Positions 53,990 through 62,979 of a DNA stretch of 64,000 bases are shown in pieces. A program made the position numbers and the translations under genes. The notes beneath the pieces were generated by a model. That model was given only the letters and a program-made list of their open reading frames with translations, did no database searches and was not told the origin of the DNA. The stretch is taken from contig NZ_VXCP01000002.1 of assembly GCF_011355085.1 (NCBI RefSeq), positions 186,001 through 250,000 of the forward strand, read 5' to 3'. The first letter of the stretch is position 1. Each line of letters starts with the position of its first letter. The stretch comes from Pseudomonas akapageensis. Lineage in GTDB: Bacteria; Pseudomonadota; Gammaproteobacteria; Pseudomonadales; Pseudomonadaceae.

Positions 53990-54613
53990 CTAGCGAAGCA
54001 AGCCGGAATGGAACAATCGAGAGGGGACCCGCCACCAGGACCGCTTGCCCTCGCTTGAGCTCCTCTGGCCCATATGGGGATGAGCTAATACCTCAGGCAA
54101 ATCTCGCAACCTGATCCACGGCTCGTTCTGCCAATGGAGCATGCTCACGGACAGATCTGCCCATTTCAGTAAGCTGAGACTGGGAGCATGCGTGTTTAGG
54201 TCCGCGTGCTCGTCGCGCATCACCGCGATGACCTCGTTGGTCAGCCATTGACGAAGGCTGCGGTTTTCTGGGGTGTAGTGGTGCACCAGCGTGGTGTAGG
54301 CCGCTGATTCGTTGATCATCACGGTCGGCTGGTAGATGCCATTACGCAAGAGGGTAAGGGTTCGGGTTTGATCTGTGTCGAGCTTACGAAGGGCATGGGA
54401 CTCGAGATAGCGGCCGAGCAAGCGGCCCAGATCACGGGCGCTGAACCAAGCTTGGGATTCGAGCCAGATGGCGTGGAGCGGGCGGTTGTAGCGGGTGAAG
54501 ATGATGGGAGTGAAGTGGTTGGAGGCGGCTGCATCTGCTGAAGATGCGGTGTGTATCGGTGGGGATTCGGGGCACCTTCGAGCTGAAGGTTGGTATGGGG
54601 TCGGCATTTCCAT
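53990..54613 (-). CDS. Bro-N domain protein
   Basis: 207 residues. The Bro-N pattern spans about residues 38-135: IIFTRYNRPLHAIWLESQAWFSARDLGRLLG, TLLRNGIYQPTVMINESAAY and LRQWLTNEVIAVMRDE. Bro-N proteins are DNA-binding and common in phages, plasmids and islands. The C-terminal 60 residues are unlike the family and may be non-homologous. Upstream DNA contains a second open frame of doubtful coding value. Confidence 0.7.
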   Translation of the reverse strand: MEMPTPYQPSARRCPESPPIHTASSADAAASNHFTPIIFTRYNRPLHAIWLESQAWFSARDLGRLLGRYLESHALRKLDTDQTRTLTLLRNGIYQPTVMINESAAYTTLVHHYTPENRSLRQWLTNEVIAVMRDEHADLNTHAPSLSLLKWADLSVSMLHWQNEPWIRLRDLPEVLAHPHMGQRSSSEGKRSWWRVPSRLFHSGLLR

Positions 54614-55001
54614 GTACCTCTGTCGCTTCTTAGGGCGTTATGGGTGTCGGGAGCTAAGAAACCCACACAGAAGGCCGGACATATTTCCCTTTCGGGTCTT
54701 GTATTCGTCCACTCCCGACATAGCAGAGATTTTTTGCGCGCACATTCATACCGTAAGCACAAAAAGCCACATCTGTCGGGAGCGGTCAAGCCGCTGTGTT
54801 ATGCGTTTCTTAGGCGCGTTGGTAGGGTAGGTATCGCAATCAAGTGGGTCAATGATGGGCCTTGTAGGTACTTTCCGAAATTGCAGATTGGTTTGTTTAG
54901 GAGGCCCGTTTTCCGCTGAGGGGTAGGAAAGAAGGGATGCGAAAAAGTCTCAAATTTGCTAGAGTGCTGTACATTATTACAGTATTTTTTGGGGCGATTC
55001 G
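54614..55001. other. divergent promoter region Bro-N / methyltransferase
   Basis: 388 bases. Holds the LexA-like box at 54967-54982 just before the methyltransferase. On the minus strand a frame at 54319-54789 could encode a Cys-rich peptide (CGFLCLRYECARKKSL), but it overlaps Bro-N in another frame and is not accepted as a gene. No repeat found. Confidence 0.5.
54967..54982. promoter_or_regulatory. LexA-like SOS box in the R-M operon promoter
   Basis: CTGTACATTATTACAG fits the CTG-N10-CAG LexA form, is nearly palindromic (CTGTA/TACAG) and AT-rich in the middle. It ends 19 bases upstream of the methyltransferase ATG, where it would block the promoter or start. An autoregulatory methyltransferase or C-protein operator is the alternative. 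Confidence 0.6.
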
Positions 55002-56216
55002 ATGAGGTCAGTGGAGCTATTTGCCGGCGCCGGGGGGCTAGCCATGGGTTGTGAGCTCGCGGGCTTTGAACACTTGGCGGTTGTTGAGTGGGATAAATGG
55101 GCATGTGACACGGTTAGAGAGAACCAAAGGCGTGGCTACCCACTGCTGGCTAGTTGGAGTTTGCATGAGGGGGATGTTAGATCATTTGACTGGAGTTCGA
55201 TTCCTCAAGACATTGAGCTTTTAGCTGGTGGTCCTCCTTGCCAGCCGTTTTCTATTGGAGGTAAGCATAAAGCGCAGGCCGATAATCGCGATATGTTTCC
55301 TGCCACTGTCGAAGTGATCCGGCGGCTCAAGCCGAAAGCGTTCATTGTGGAAAACGTCAAGGGCCTTACCAGGGCGACCTTTGCCAATTACTTTCACTAT
55401 ATTCAACTTCAATTGGAGTTTCCTGAACTGCCTCCTATAGGTGATGAGGATTGGATTGACCATCTGAAGCGCCTTCAAGTTGAAAAAACTTCGGGAAAAA
55501 GTAAGGGGTTCGGGTTCACATACAATGTCGTCCCCACTCTAGTGAATGCTGCTGACTACGGGGTTCCACAAAAACGGGAACGGGTGTTTCTGGTAGGCTT
55601 TCGCGATGATCTCGGAGTCGAGTGGTCGTTTCCGGAGGCCACCCACAGCTACGATGCATTACTGCACGATCAATGGGTGACAGGCAATTATTGGCGACGT
55701 CATGGGTTGCGTATGCCTGATGTACCAGCGAAGCTCGCGACTCGCGTAGCGAAGCTCAAGCAGTTGAAAACGCAGTTGAGGTCGCTTCCTTGGCGTACTG
55801 TAAGGGATGCAATTTATGATCTACCTGACCCCGAGTCACACGGGGCTTTGAAGGTACCAAATCATCTTTTTCAACCAGGTGCGAGATCCTATCCAGGGCA
55901 TACTGGTAGTCCTTTGGATCTACCCGCTAAGACGCTGAAAGCTGGGGGGCATGGGGTCCCTGGGGGGGAAAATATGCTTGTGCGTGAGGACGGTAGCGTT
56001 CGCTATTTCACGATACGTGAGAGCGCACGGATTCAAACATTCCCCGATGGATATAGATTCCACGGCAGTTGGTCGGAAACTATGCGTCAGCTTGGGAACG
56101 CAGTTCCTGTTATGCTTGGGCAGCGCGTGGCCTCCAGTGTTGCTGAGAAGCTGGCGATAGCAGAGCTGAGCAGATTAGCTACGGTGAAGATAGGCAAGGG
56201 AAGGGAAATTGCGTGA
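55002..56216 (+). CDS. C5-cytosine DNA methyltransferase of a type II R-M system
   Basis: 404 residues. Motif I LFAGAGGLAMG (6-16), motif IV with the catalytic Cys 80 in LAGGPPCQPFS, motif VI VENVKG (116-121), motif VIII PQKRERVFLVG and motif X RQLGNAVPVMLG. The target-recognition region lies between motifs VIII and IX (about 210-310). It overlaps the nuclease gene by 4 bases. The Eco29kI-type partner suggests a GC-rich hexamer such as CCGCGG, which cannot be read from the sequence. Lower GC than the core genes. Confidence 0.95.
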   Translation: MRSVELFAGAGGLAMGCELAGFEHLAVVEWDKWACDTVRENQRRGYPLLASWSLHEGDVRSFDWSSIPQDIELLAGGPPCQPFSIGGKHKAQADNRDMFPATVEVIRRLKPKAFIVENVKGLTRATFANYFHYIQLQLEFPELPPIGDEDWIDHLKRLQVEKTSGKSKGFGFTYNVVPTLVNAADYGVPQKRERVFLVGFRDDLGVEWSFPEATHSYDALLHDQWVTGNYWRRHGLRMPDVPAKLATRVAKLKQLKTQLRSLPWRTVRDAIYDLPDPESHGALKVPNHLFQPGARSYPGHTGSPLDLPAKTLKAGGHGVPGGENMLVREDGSVRYFTIRESARIQTFPDGYRFHGSWSETMRQLGNAVPVMLGQRVASSVAEKLAIAELSRLATVKIGKGREIA

Positions 56217-56860
56217 CCGGCAACGTTATTCCATTTAATCCATTGGATAAGAAAAATCTGGGTGCGAGCGTCGCTGAGGCGCTATTGACCAAAGAGGCTC
56301 ACCCGCTGGGTGATTTGCCGGTGTTTGAAGGGGCAGGGATCTATGCAATCTATTACACTGGTAATTTCGCTCCTTATGCTCAGATCAAACGACTTAATAA
56401 TGATGAAAAGTTCCTGTTGCCTATCTATGTAGGCAAGGCTGTTCCTGCAGGAGCAAGAATGGGGGCGAGTGTACTCTCGGCTGGTAAAGTGCTGTGCAAG
56501 CGCCTCAAGGAGCACGCCGAGAGCATAAAGTCGGCAGACAACTTAGATATTAATGATTTTTATTGCCGATTTTTAGTGGTAGATGATATTTGGATCCCGC
56601 TTGGGGAGTCCCTGATCATTTCGCGATTCACTCCAGTGTGGAATTCGTTGATTGACGGATTTGGTAACCATAATCCAGGTAAAGGGCGGCATGCCGGGAT
56701 GCGCCCAAGATGGGACGTTTTACATCCGGGACGTGAGTGGGCTATGCGGTTGGCCGATCGACCAGAAACAAAAGATCAAATAGCTCAAGATGCCGAAACA
56801 TACCTCCGAGTTTTGCCTGCATGTTTGTCTGGGCAGTTCATCGAGGCCGAAGGCGAGTGA
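56213..56860 (+). CDS. Eco29kI-family GIY-YIG restriction endonuclease
   Basis: 215 residues from GTG 56213, overlapping the methyltransferase (GTGA). GIYAIYYTG (42-50) and PIYVGKA (70-76) are the GIY-YIG signature. Further active-site candidates are Arg 97, His 101, Glu 132 in PLGESLI and Asn 144 in PVWNSL. The spacings Arg-His (4) and Glu-Asn (12) agree with those I recall for Eco29kI. The GFGNHNPGKGR block follows. Function as the cognate restriction enzyme is well supported. Confidence 0.9.
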   Translation: MTGNVIPFNPLDKKNLGASVAEALLTKEAHPLGDLPVFEGAGIYAIYYTGNFAPYAQIKRLNNDEKFLLPIYVGKAVPAGARMGASVLSAGKVLCKRLKEHAESIKSADNLDINDFYCRFLVVDDIWIPLGESLIISRFTPVWNSLIDGFGNHNPGKGRHAGMRPRWDVLHPGREWAMRLADRPETKDQIAQDAETYLRVLPACLSGQFIEAEGE

Positions 56861-56995
56861 ATCGTCTGCTTAAAACCAATTTTCACGGCTCAGAGGTTTA
56901 GGTGTCTGATTCTCGGAAATAAGTTGTATAAACTTATTTGAATTGGTGAGTTTTTTGCAGGGCGTCTGTAGGTGGATCTGGGGAGCGTTCGGCAA

Positions 56996-57646
56996 ATGGT
57001 TTTTTTTAAGGAGTTGGAGTTTGATCTCCCTTCTGCATTATTGAAAGAGTTGGTCGCTCTGTTTGATCAGATGGAGTCGGGGCCGTTGAATGATGTTGCC
57101 GTCGAAACCGTATCGGAGGATCAGGGAGTTTACCAATTACTATTTCGTGGGGAGTTGGTATATATAGGTAAAACCGATGCTGACGCCGGTTTGCGTCAGA
57201 GATTGCTGCGGCATTCAAAAAAAATCCGATCTCGTATGAATCTTGATCAGAGTGAGGTTAGTTTCAAGGTTGTGCGGGTTTATGTTTTTACCGCAATGGA
57301 TCTTGAGGAGCTCCTTATTAAGCACTACAAGTCTTCTAGTATTCCTCTTTCATGGAATTTTAGCGGGTTTGGTTCAAATGATCCTGGTCGAAATAGAGAT
57401 AAGTCGAAAGTCAAAGCTAGTCACTTTGATAGGCTTTATCCAATTGATCTTAATGTTGAAGTATGTGTGCTTCAGCAAGAAAGCAGTTATAGTGTTGCTG
57501 AGGTGCTTAAGCAGATGAAGGAACAGTTGGCCTATACGGTTAGATTTCAAGGTCAGGGGGAGCGTTCAAAAAAGCCCCATCAAGATCTGGTGGAGAGGAA
57601 GGTCGTTCTTCGTAAAGAGGCGGACAGTGTTTTAAGTATTCTGTAA
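56996..57646 (+). CDS. second GIY-YIG nuclease, Eco29kI-like
   Basis: 216 residues from ATG 56996, with GGGGAG ten bases upstream; GTG 56972 is the alternative start. DQGVYQLLF and ELVYIGKT form a GIY-YIG signature. RLLRH supplies Arg/His, and EELLIKHYKSSSIPLSWNFS / GFGSNDPGRNR parallels the E...WN...GFG.N.PG.GR block of the preceding enzyme. So it is a diverged relative with its probable active site kept. Strongly AT-rich for this genome. Possible roles: a second specificity, a modification-dependent nuclease or a nicking partner. Confidence 0.82.
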   Translation: MVFFKELEFDLPSALLKELVALFDQMESGPLNDVAVETVSEDQGVYQLLFRGELVYIGKTDADAGLRQRLLRHSKKIRSRMNLDQSEVSFKVVRVYVFTAMDLEELLIKHYKSSSIPLSWNFSGFGSNDPGRNRDKSKVKASHFDRLYPIDLNVEVCVLQQESSYSVAEVLKQMKEQLAYTVRFQGQGERSKKPHQDLVERKVVLRKEADSVLSIL

Positions 57647-57746
57647 CAGGTTAATACTGTTTTGGGAGATGAATGGCAAGTTGTCGCGTTGCCGGGTTAT
57701 GTTATTGTCTATAAAGATCGGGAGCACTATCCACACGGAAAAGTTA

Positions 57747-58175
57747 TTAAATCTGATCCTTAGGGATTTCTCCGAGAAAGGATAAAAGCCGTTGTTTGAG
57801 TGAGTGCAAGTCTTTCAGTTCGCATTCCCAGACCACCAGTGTTTCCCATCCCGCCTCGTGGAGCTTGACTAAGGTAGATTCGTCGCGAGCTTTGTTGCCC
57901 TCGAGTTTGGCCACCCAGAACTCCTGATTGGATTTGGGGATTCTGGCCAGAGCGCATCCATCATGTCGATGCCAGAAGCAACCATGCACGAAAATAACCT
58001 TGCGCTTTCTGGAAAAAGTTATGTCGGGTGTTCCGGGAAGCTTTGCGTTGTGTAGGCGATAGCGAAATCCTAAGCCGTGCAGTAGACGCCTAACCACCAT
58101 CTCAGGGCGAGTATCTTTTCCTTTGACCAAAGACATAATTCGGCTACGTTCTTTTTTTATAACGTTGTCAGTCAT
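57747..58175 (-). CDS. vsr: very short patch repair endonuclease Vsr
   Basis: 142 residues. Vsr blocks: RSRIMSLVKGKDTRPEMVVRRLLHGLGFRYRLH, LPGTPDITFSRKRKVIFVHGCFWHRHDGC with the catalytic Asp and the zinc-binding His/Cys. It nicks next to T:G mismatches that arise when 5-methylcytosine deaminates. It is convergent with the R-M genes and matches the presence of a C5-cytosine methyltransferase. Confidence 0.93.
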   Translation of the reverse strand: MTDNVIKKERSRIMSLVKGKDTRPEMVVRRLLHGLGFRYRLHNAKLPGTPDITFSRKRKVIFVHGCFWHRHDGCALARIPKSNQEFWVAKLEGNKARDESTLVKLHEAGWETLVVWECELKDLHSLKQRLLSFLGEIPKDQI

Positions 58176-58548
58176 TGGTTACCACCGTGTTTACTCTGGT
58201 ACTGGGGCCGTGAGGTCGGGTGATGTTTTAAAGCGCTCGGGCTCGAGTAGCTTGAGCGAAGTCTTCCGGATATGGGCCGAAAGCACTTTACCGCAACTGA
58301 TTCGACACCCACCTGCGGCATTTAATGTACCCACTGACACAGCTTGACGATGGGTACATTAAATGTCATTCCGCCCCTCGGATTTTACAGAGGCTTCGAC
58401 AAAAAAAGACACCAAAACTGTCGCATTTAGGCCCGAATAAATGTCGTTCGGGAGCTTTTTGACAGCAATAGATGTTATTTCTCAAAAAGCCCCTGAGGCC
58501 GTAACGATCAGCTTCACTGTCATCGCTTTTCAGGAAAATGGCAGTTTC
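58176..58548. other. intergenic region between vsr and the TrlF-type gene
   Basis: 373 bases without a gene. Contains a 15-bp perfect inverted repeat (58319-58333 with 58351-58365), a hairpin CCCGAA-N9-TTCGGG followed by AGCTTTTTG (58432-58460) and an inverted repeat GCTTTTTGA/TCAAAAAGC (58454-58462, 58492-58500). The last two lie just downstream of the TrlF stop. The first is part of the motif that also occurs at 61561. Confidence 0.6.
58319..58365. repeat. inverted repeat, left copies of the TrlF-flanking motif
   Basis: CATTTAATGTACCCA and TGGGTACATTAAATG, 15 bp each, separated by 17 bases. In the minus direction the segment reads GACATTTAATGTACCCATCG, which matches GACACTTAATGTGCCCATCG at 61563-61582 in 18 of 20 positions. 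Confidence 0.7.
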
Positions 58549-61284
58549 TTATTTCAGGTTATACCGAAGCTCTCGATTCAAGAATGCCTCGTCACCACCT
58601 TCTAGAATTCGACGAACTGCTTTATTTGTCGCCCCGGCCTCCAGGCTGCCAGAGGTGTATTTCAGCACTCCGTTTTCATTCTCTGCAACGACCACTTGTT
58701 CAGCGTCCGCGTTGACGACGAGGTTGGCGTTGTGAGTCACGAGGATGACCTGTCGAAACTGCTTAATGCCGCGGAAAATTTCAACCAGCTCTTCGATGAT
58801 AAACTCGTTGTCGAGATCGTCTTCCGGCTGATCGAAGATCAGCGGTTGAGTGAACGCTTGGGTCGCGAGTTTCAAGCACAGGTAAACCGTTCCCTTTTGG
58901 CCAACCGACAGACGTTCGAGGGGACGACCTCCATACGAAATCACTGGCTCAACACGGAGAAATACGGACCGCTGAGCAACATTGTAAAACAAGGACGCAA
59001 GGTCGCCAGAAATGTAGCCCTCATCCTCTACACGATGGAGACGTTCCTGCATAAATTGCAAGAACGAGGTGGAGTCGGTGATCTGGAAGGTTTCCCGAAT
59101 TCGATCCTCGGTGGAAAGTTCGGCGGTTGCCCGGAACGATCTTAAGTTTAAGACATCCTTCAGCTTCGCAAGGAACAACGCCTGATCGAAAATTATACGG
59201 CCTTCAAGGGTGATTTGCCGATCTGAAAGAATTCTCTTCATCAAGTCCTTCTGCTCCGGAGTCCAATCCGGGTGGCCCTGCTGAACGGCTTTCCATCTAG
59301 CTTCAATTGCCTCTTTCTGGCGGGTTATCTCTGCCTCAATCAATGCGGGTATCGCTGCTCTTTTAACGATCGCCTCGTCGAGTTCCCTCTGTTTCTCCTG
59401 AATTGTCGCGAGCTTGGACCTAAGCATCTCGATGGTACTTCGGTAAGACTCCGCGTTCTGTAGCAGCCCTGTAAGGTCTCCAGAATAAACCAAGGCGAAG
59501 TCAGCGCGAATCTTGGCGTTGTCTTCTTCGCGCGAGGTAATCTCGGCAACTGCCTGTTCTATGAGCAGGCGAATGGCCTCCAATTGTGTCGTGATTTCAA
59601 GCAGCGGAATACTCCGATCGATGATTGTCGCCTTCGGATCGAATACCGTCTTAAACGTCTCCAGCTCCTCTTTCAACAGAGCGAGACGTCGGATCTTATC
59701 TTGGGCTCCTGAGACCTTCGACACATTGGCAGTGAAACGCTCAAGCTTCTCCTTATTTGTTTCAGTCGTAATCGAGTCAAGCAGGCTCTGGCTTCTGGAT
59801 ATTTGAGACTCAATGCTTACCCGATCATAAATCAACTCGCCTTTTTCGTTCGTCTGCTGGAACCATTCCTTTTGGTTATTGACCATGGTGAGAATTTCGC
59901 GGGTCTTGGCGTCCACTTCACTGTTGAACGTCAGGCCTTGAATGCCGAGCATCTGCTTGATCTCTTCACCGACAGTTCCGGTCGTAACCTTCGTCTTCAC
60001 CTCATTCTGTGAAATATAGACAAAGGGAAGTTCAGCACCTTCTTTTGCATGGTGCGTCGCTGTGCTCGTGAGATCTTTGTTGAAAACAACCGAGAAATGC
60101 TCGCTTAGAACATACGGTGAAGTCTTGGAGGCTGGGCCGAACGCCTTTCCAAGATAATCCACCAAACAACTTTTTCCTGTCCCTCGCCCACCAATTACAC
60201 AGACAAGATCACCATTCAACACAAGCTCAGGCTCCGTGCCAAAGCGAGGATTTTCATACAGCGGATTATCGGGAAAGGGAGAAAGCTCTTGAGCGATTGA
60301 AACCGACCTCACAAAGGGCTTTATGTAGCTCGCACCGGGACTCAACTCCTGCACTCGCACCCGAGCGGTCGGTTCAAAGATGATCTGCCGTAGGCCCTCA
60401 AAGGTTGGGTCTGCCTTGATCCATGTTTTCCTGGTTCTAGTTTCGGCACGCCACGTTTTGAAGGAGGCAATCGAGTGACCGTCACTACCTGAGACGCAAG
60501 GTTTTGGCCTGCCTCCTATAGTTTTTATGAAGTCATCAATGAAGGCTTCATTCGCTGGTGTTTTTCGGCAGGCGAACAGGTCGATGTTTTCTTGATCGCG
60601 ATCCTCAACTATGTCCGTCAACTGCATGAAATAGAGATCCTCGGACGGCTGGACCTTCCAATCGATCTTTATCATCCCACCGTAGCAGTCATACGGAACC
60701 ATTACTAGGCGGTGATCTTCGGGGATGGTTTTCAGGGCGGCTTCGAATGATGCCTTGGTTATCTCCGCCGTTTCTGCCCCTAGTCGAGCAAGCGCAACCG
60801 GATTGTCCATGTACCCCTCTGGAGCACCGTGCTTCCTCGCTTTGGCCCCGTCTAGTCGACGGGCATACTCGATGAGAGCTTCGTCAGATAGTGGGCGATC
60901 GATTAGTCTTAGCCGAAGTTGCGCCTTGAAGTCGTTAAGCTGCTGGTCTGTGAGCTTATCCGATAGAATTACATGGATATTTAGGCGGTGCTTCGATGCT
61001 GATTCGATTCGTAGCTCGATTGCTGGAAAAACCGTTTTGTGGATTACTTCACCAGACTTATGTGCATTCCGAAGTTCAAGATAGCCGTCGAAGGTCCAGT
61101 AGTCGTTTATGGCGTACACCGCCACATCACTTTCATTGATGTTGGAAATGATTTGAGTAATTGCAGTGGCTTTTTCTGCCGCCGACATGCTGGAAAAACT
61201 TCCTCCTTTATAGTTATAGGAGGCAGGGGTATGGATGTGGAGATCCCACAGCCGCCATTCTGATCCTTTTGGAAAAGTGTGCAC
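58549..61284 (-). CDS. TrlF-type PHP-domain / SMC-like ATPase
   Basis: 911 residues. The N-terminal PHP phosphoesterase part begins WRLWDLHIHTPAS (11-23) and has a later metal-site block SGSDGHS (265-271). The ATPase part has Walker A VIGGRGTGKS (363-372), a long helical coiled-coil insert (about 450-720), signature RLSVGQKGTV (791-800), Walker B LIFDQPEDD (815-823) and the switch THNANL (850-855). This matches the TrlF-type family, often found in defence islands. An ATP-driven nuclease or phosphatase acting on phage or damaged DNA is inferred; no experimental function is assigned here. Confidence 0.87.
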   Translation of the reverse strand: MHTFPKGSEWRLWDLHIHTPASYNYKGGSFSSMSAAEKATAITQIISNINESDVAVYAINDYWTFDGYLELRNAHKSGEVIHKTVFPAIELRIESASKHRLNIHVILSDKLTDQQLNDFKAQLRLRLIDRPLSDEALIEYARRLDGAKARKHGAPEGYMDNPVALARLGAETAEITKASFEAALKTIPEDHRLVMVPYDCYGGMIKIDWKVQPSEDLYFMQLTDIVEDRDQENIDLFACRKTPANEAFIDDFIKTIGGRPKPCVSGSDGHSIASFKTWRAETRTRKTWIKADPTFEGLRQIIFEPTARVRVQELSPGASYIKPFVRSVSIAQELSPFPDNPLYENPRFGTEPELVLNGDLVCVIGGRGTGKSCLVDYLGKAFGPASKTSPYVLSEHFSVVFNKDLTSTATHHAKEGAELPFVYISQNEVKTKVTTGTVGEEIKQMLGIQGLTFNSEVDAKTREILTMVNNQKEWFQQTNEKGELIYDRVSIESQISRSQSLLDSITTETNKEKLERFTANVSKVSGAQDKIRRLALLKEELETFKTVFDPKATIIDRSIPLLEITTQLEAIRLLIEQAVAEITSREEDNAKIRADFALVYSGDLTGLLQNAESYRSTIEMLRSKLATIQEKQRELDEAIVKRAAIPALIEAEITRQKEAIEARWKAVQQGHPDWTPEQKDLMKRILSDRQITLEGRIIFDQALFLAKLKDVLNLRSFRATAELSTEDRIRETFQITDSTSFLQFMQERLHRVEDEGYISGDLASLFYNVAQRSVFLRVEPVISYGGRPLERLSVGQKGTVYLCLKLATQAFTQPLIFDQPEDDLDNEFIIEELVEIFRGIKQFRQVILVTHNANLVVNADAEQVVVAENENGVLKYTSGSLEAGATNKAVRRILEGGDEAFLNRELRYNLK

Positions 61285-61501
61285 TCTTCGACTTCCTCGT
61301 CTTCAATTTCTTGCAGCACCTCATAGGTGAGTGCTGAGTTCTTGCATTAATATTGGCATCCTGACGCTCGGTTACATACCTACACACTAGTGCCAATCGC
61401 CTGGCACTCGGCATTCCTACGTCCGATGATTACTTTGAATATCTGTTTTTGCCTATTCAGCTGCCCGACACCAATGGTTATCACGTAGCTGTCAGCCAGT
61501 A

Positions 61502-61529
61502 AAAAACCCGGCACTGAGGCCGGGTTTTT
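61502..61529. terminator. strong bidirectional terminator hairpin
   Basis: AAAAACCCGGC pairs with GCCGGGTTTTT across ACTGAG. On the minus strand it lies 203 bases after the nrdB stop; the island-motif copy sits between the two. Confidence 0.9.
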
Positions 61530-61562
61530 AATCAGCGAGCGACAATAACTCGCCCACTTGCG

Positions 61563-61582
61563 ACACTTAATGTGCCCATCGA
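61563..61582 (+). repeat. right copy of the TrlF-flanking motif
   Basis: GACACTTAATGTGCCCATCG, 18 of 20 identical with the minus-strand left copy. It lies between the terminator and nrdB. Confidence 0.6.
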
Positions 61583-61731
61583 TAAAGCGGCTTCAGTCAC
61601 CGGCTTGTACGTGATTTGCGCTCCGCTCGATGAACCCACAAGAAGGCTCCATCGCATCACCCGTAAGCTCGCCTGTTTCAGGCTCTGATGAGACGATTTC
61701 AACTTTTAGTGCGACTCTACGCAAGCCAGAA

Positions 61732-62979
61732 TCAATCCCAGCTCAAAGCCCCACCCGTCTGATACTCAATAACCCGAGTCTCAAAGAAGTTCTTCTCCTT
61801 CTTCAGGTCCATAATCTCACTCATCCAAGGGAACGGGTTCGTAGTCCCTGGGTATTCCTCTTTCAACCCAATCTGCGACAACCGACGGTTCGCGATGAAC
61901 TTCAGGTAGTCCTCCATCATCGCCGCATTCATGCCCAACACGCCACGAGGCATGGTGTCACGCGCGTATTCGATCTCCAGCTGCGTGCCTTGCAGAATCA
62001 TCTGCGACGCTTCTTCCTTCAGCTCGGCGTCCCACAGGTGCGGGTTTTCGATCTTGATCTGGTTGATCACGTCGATGCCGAAGTTCAGGTGCATGGATTC
62101 GTCGCGCAGGATGTATTGGAACTGTTCTGCGACGCCGGTCATTTTGTTGCGGCGGCCCATGGAGAGGATCTGGGTGAAGCCGCAGTAGAAGAAGATGCCT
62201 TCCAGAACGCAGTAGTAGGCGATCAGGTTGCGCAGCAGCTCTTTGTCGGTCTCGACGGTGCCGGTGTTGAATTCAGGGTCGGAGATGGCGCGGGTGTATT
62301 TGAGGCCCCAGGCGGCTTTTTTCGCGACCGATGGGATCTCGTGGTACATGTTGAAGATTTCGCCTTCATCCATACCCAGCGATTCGATGCAGTACTGGTA
62401 GGCGTGGGTGTGGATCGCTTCTTCGAAGGCCTGGCGCAGGATGTACTGGCGGCACTCCGGGTTGGTGATCAGGCGGTACACGGCCAGGGCCAGGTTGTTG
62501 GCAACCAGGGAGTCGGCGGTGGAGAAGAAGCCCAGGTTGCGCATGACGATGCGGCGTTCGTCGTCGGTCAGGCCTTCCGGGTTTTTCCAGAGGGCGATGT
62601 CGGCGGTCATGTTGACTTCTTGCGGCATCCAGTGGTTGGCGCAGCCGTCGAGGTATTTCTGCCAGGCCCAGTCGTATTTGAAGGGTACGAGTTGGTTCAG
62701 GTCGGCGCGGCAGTTGATCATGCGCTTTTCGTCGACGGCGACGCGGGCGGCGGAGCCTTCGAGCTCGGCCAGGCCTTCGGCGATGTCGAGTTTGTCCAGG
62801 GCGGCCTTGGCGCGGGCTACGGCAGCGGAGTCGCTGGCGGTGACGGCGCGGGCTTCGCGGGCGGCTTCGCCACCGGCGTTGTCGAGTTTGTCCATGGCCG
62901 CTTCGGCGGCGTGGCCGGCGTTGGCGCCTTTGGCGGGTTGTTCGCCGTCTTCTTTATCGAATTCGTCCCAGCTCAGCAT
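61732..62979 (-). CDS. nrdB: ribonucleotide reductase class Ia beta subunit
   Basis: 415 residues. The iron ligands and radical Tyr are in [29 protein letters not shown] and [16 protein letters not shown]. The first roughly 85 residues form an Ala-rich extension found in Pseudomonas NrdB. The C-terminal end [11 protein letters not shown] binds NrdA. Makes deoxyribonucleotides with NrdA. Separated from nrdA by 381 bases of structured DNA. Confidence 0.96.
   Translation of the reverse strand: MLSWDEFDKEDGEQPAKGANAGHAAEAAMDKLDNAGGEAAREARAVTASDSAAVARAKAALDKLDIAEGLAELEGSAARVAVDEKRMINCRADLNQLVPFKYDWAWQKYLDGCANHWMPQEVNMTADIALWKNPEGLTDDERRIVMRNLGFFSTADSLVANNLALAVYRLITNPECRQYILRQAFEEAIHTHAYQYCIESLGMDEGEIFNMYHEIPSVAKKAAWGLKYTRAISDPEFNTGTVETDKELLRNLIAYYCVLEGIFFYCGFTQILSMGRRNKMTGVAEQFQYILRDESMHLNFGIDVINQIKIENPHLWDAELKEEASQMILQGTQLEIEYARDTMPRGVLGMNAAMMEDYLKFIANRRLSQIGLKEEYPGTTNPFPWMSEIMDLKKEKNFFETRVIEYQTGGALSWD

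Larger units (their letters stand above)
61285..61731. other. intergenic region between the TrlF-type gene and nrdB
   Basis: 447 bases without a gene. Holds the TrlF promoter side, a strong terminator (61502-61529) and the right copy of the flanking motif (61563-61582). The island-to-core boundary probably lies here, since nrdB is a core gene. Confidence 0.6.

Noticed and set aside
54319..54789. Minus-strand 156-codon frame upstream of and overlapping Bro-N
   Set aside because: The N-terminal part (CGFLCLRYECARKKSL) looks peptide-like, but half overlaps Bro-N in another frame and I recognise no family or Shine-Dalgarno.
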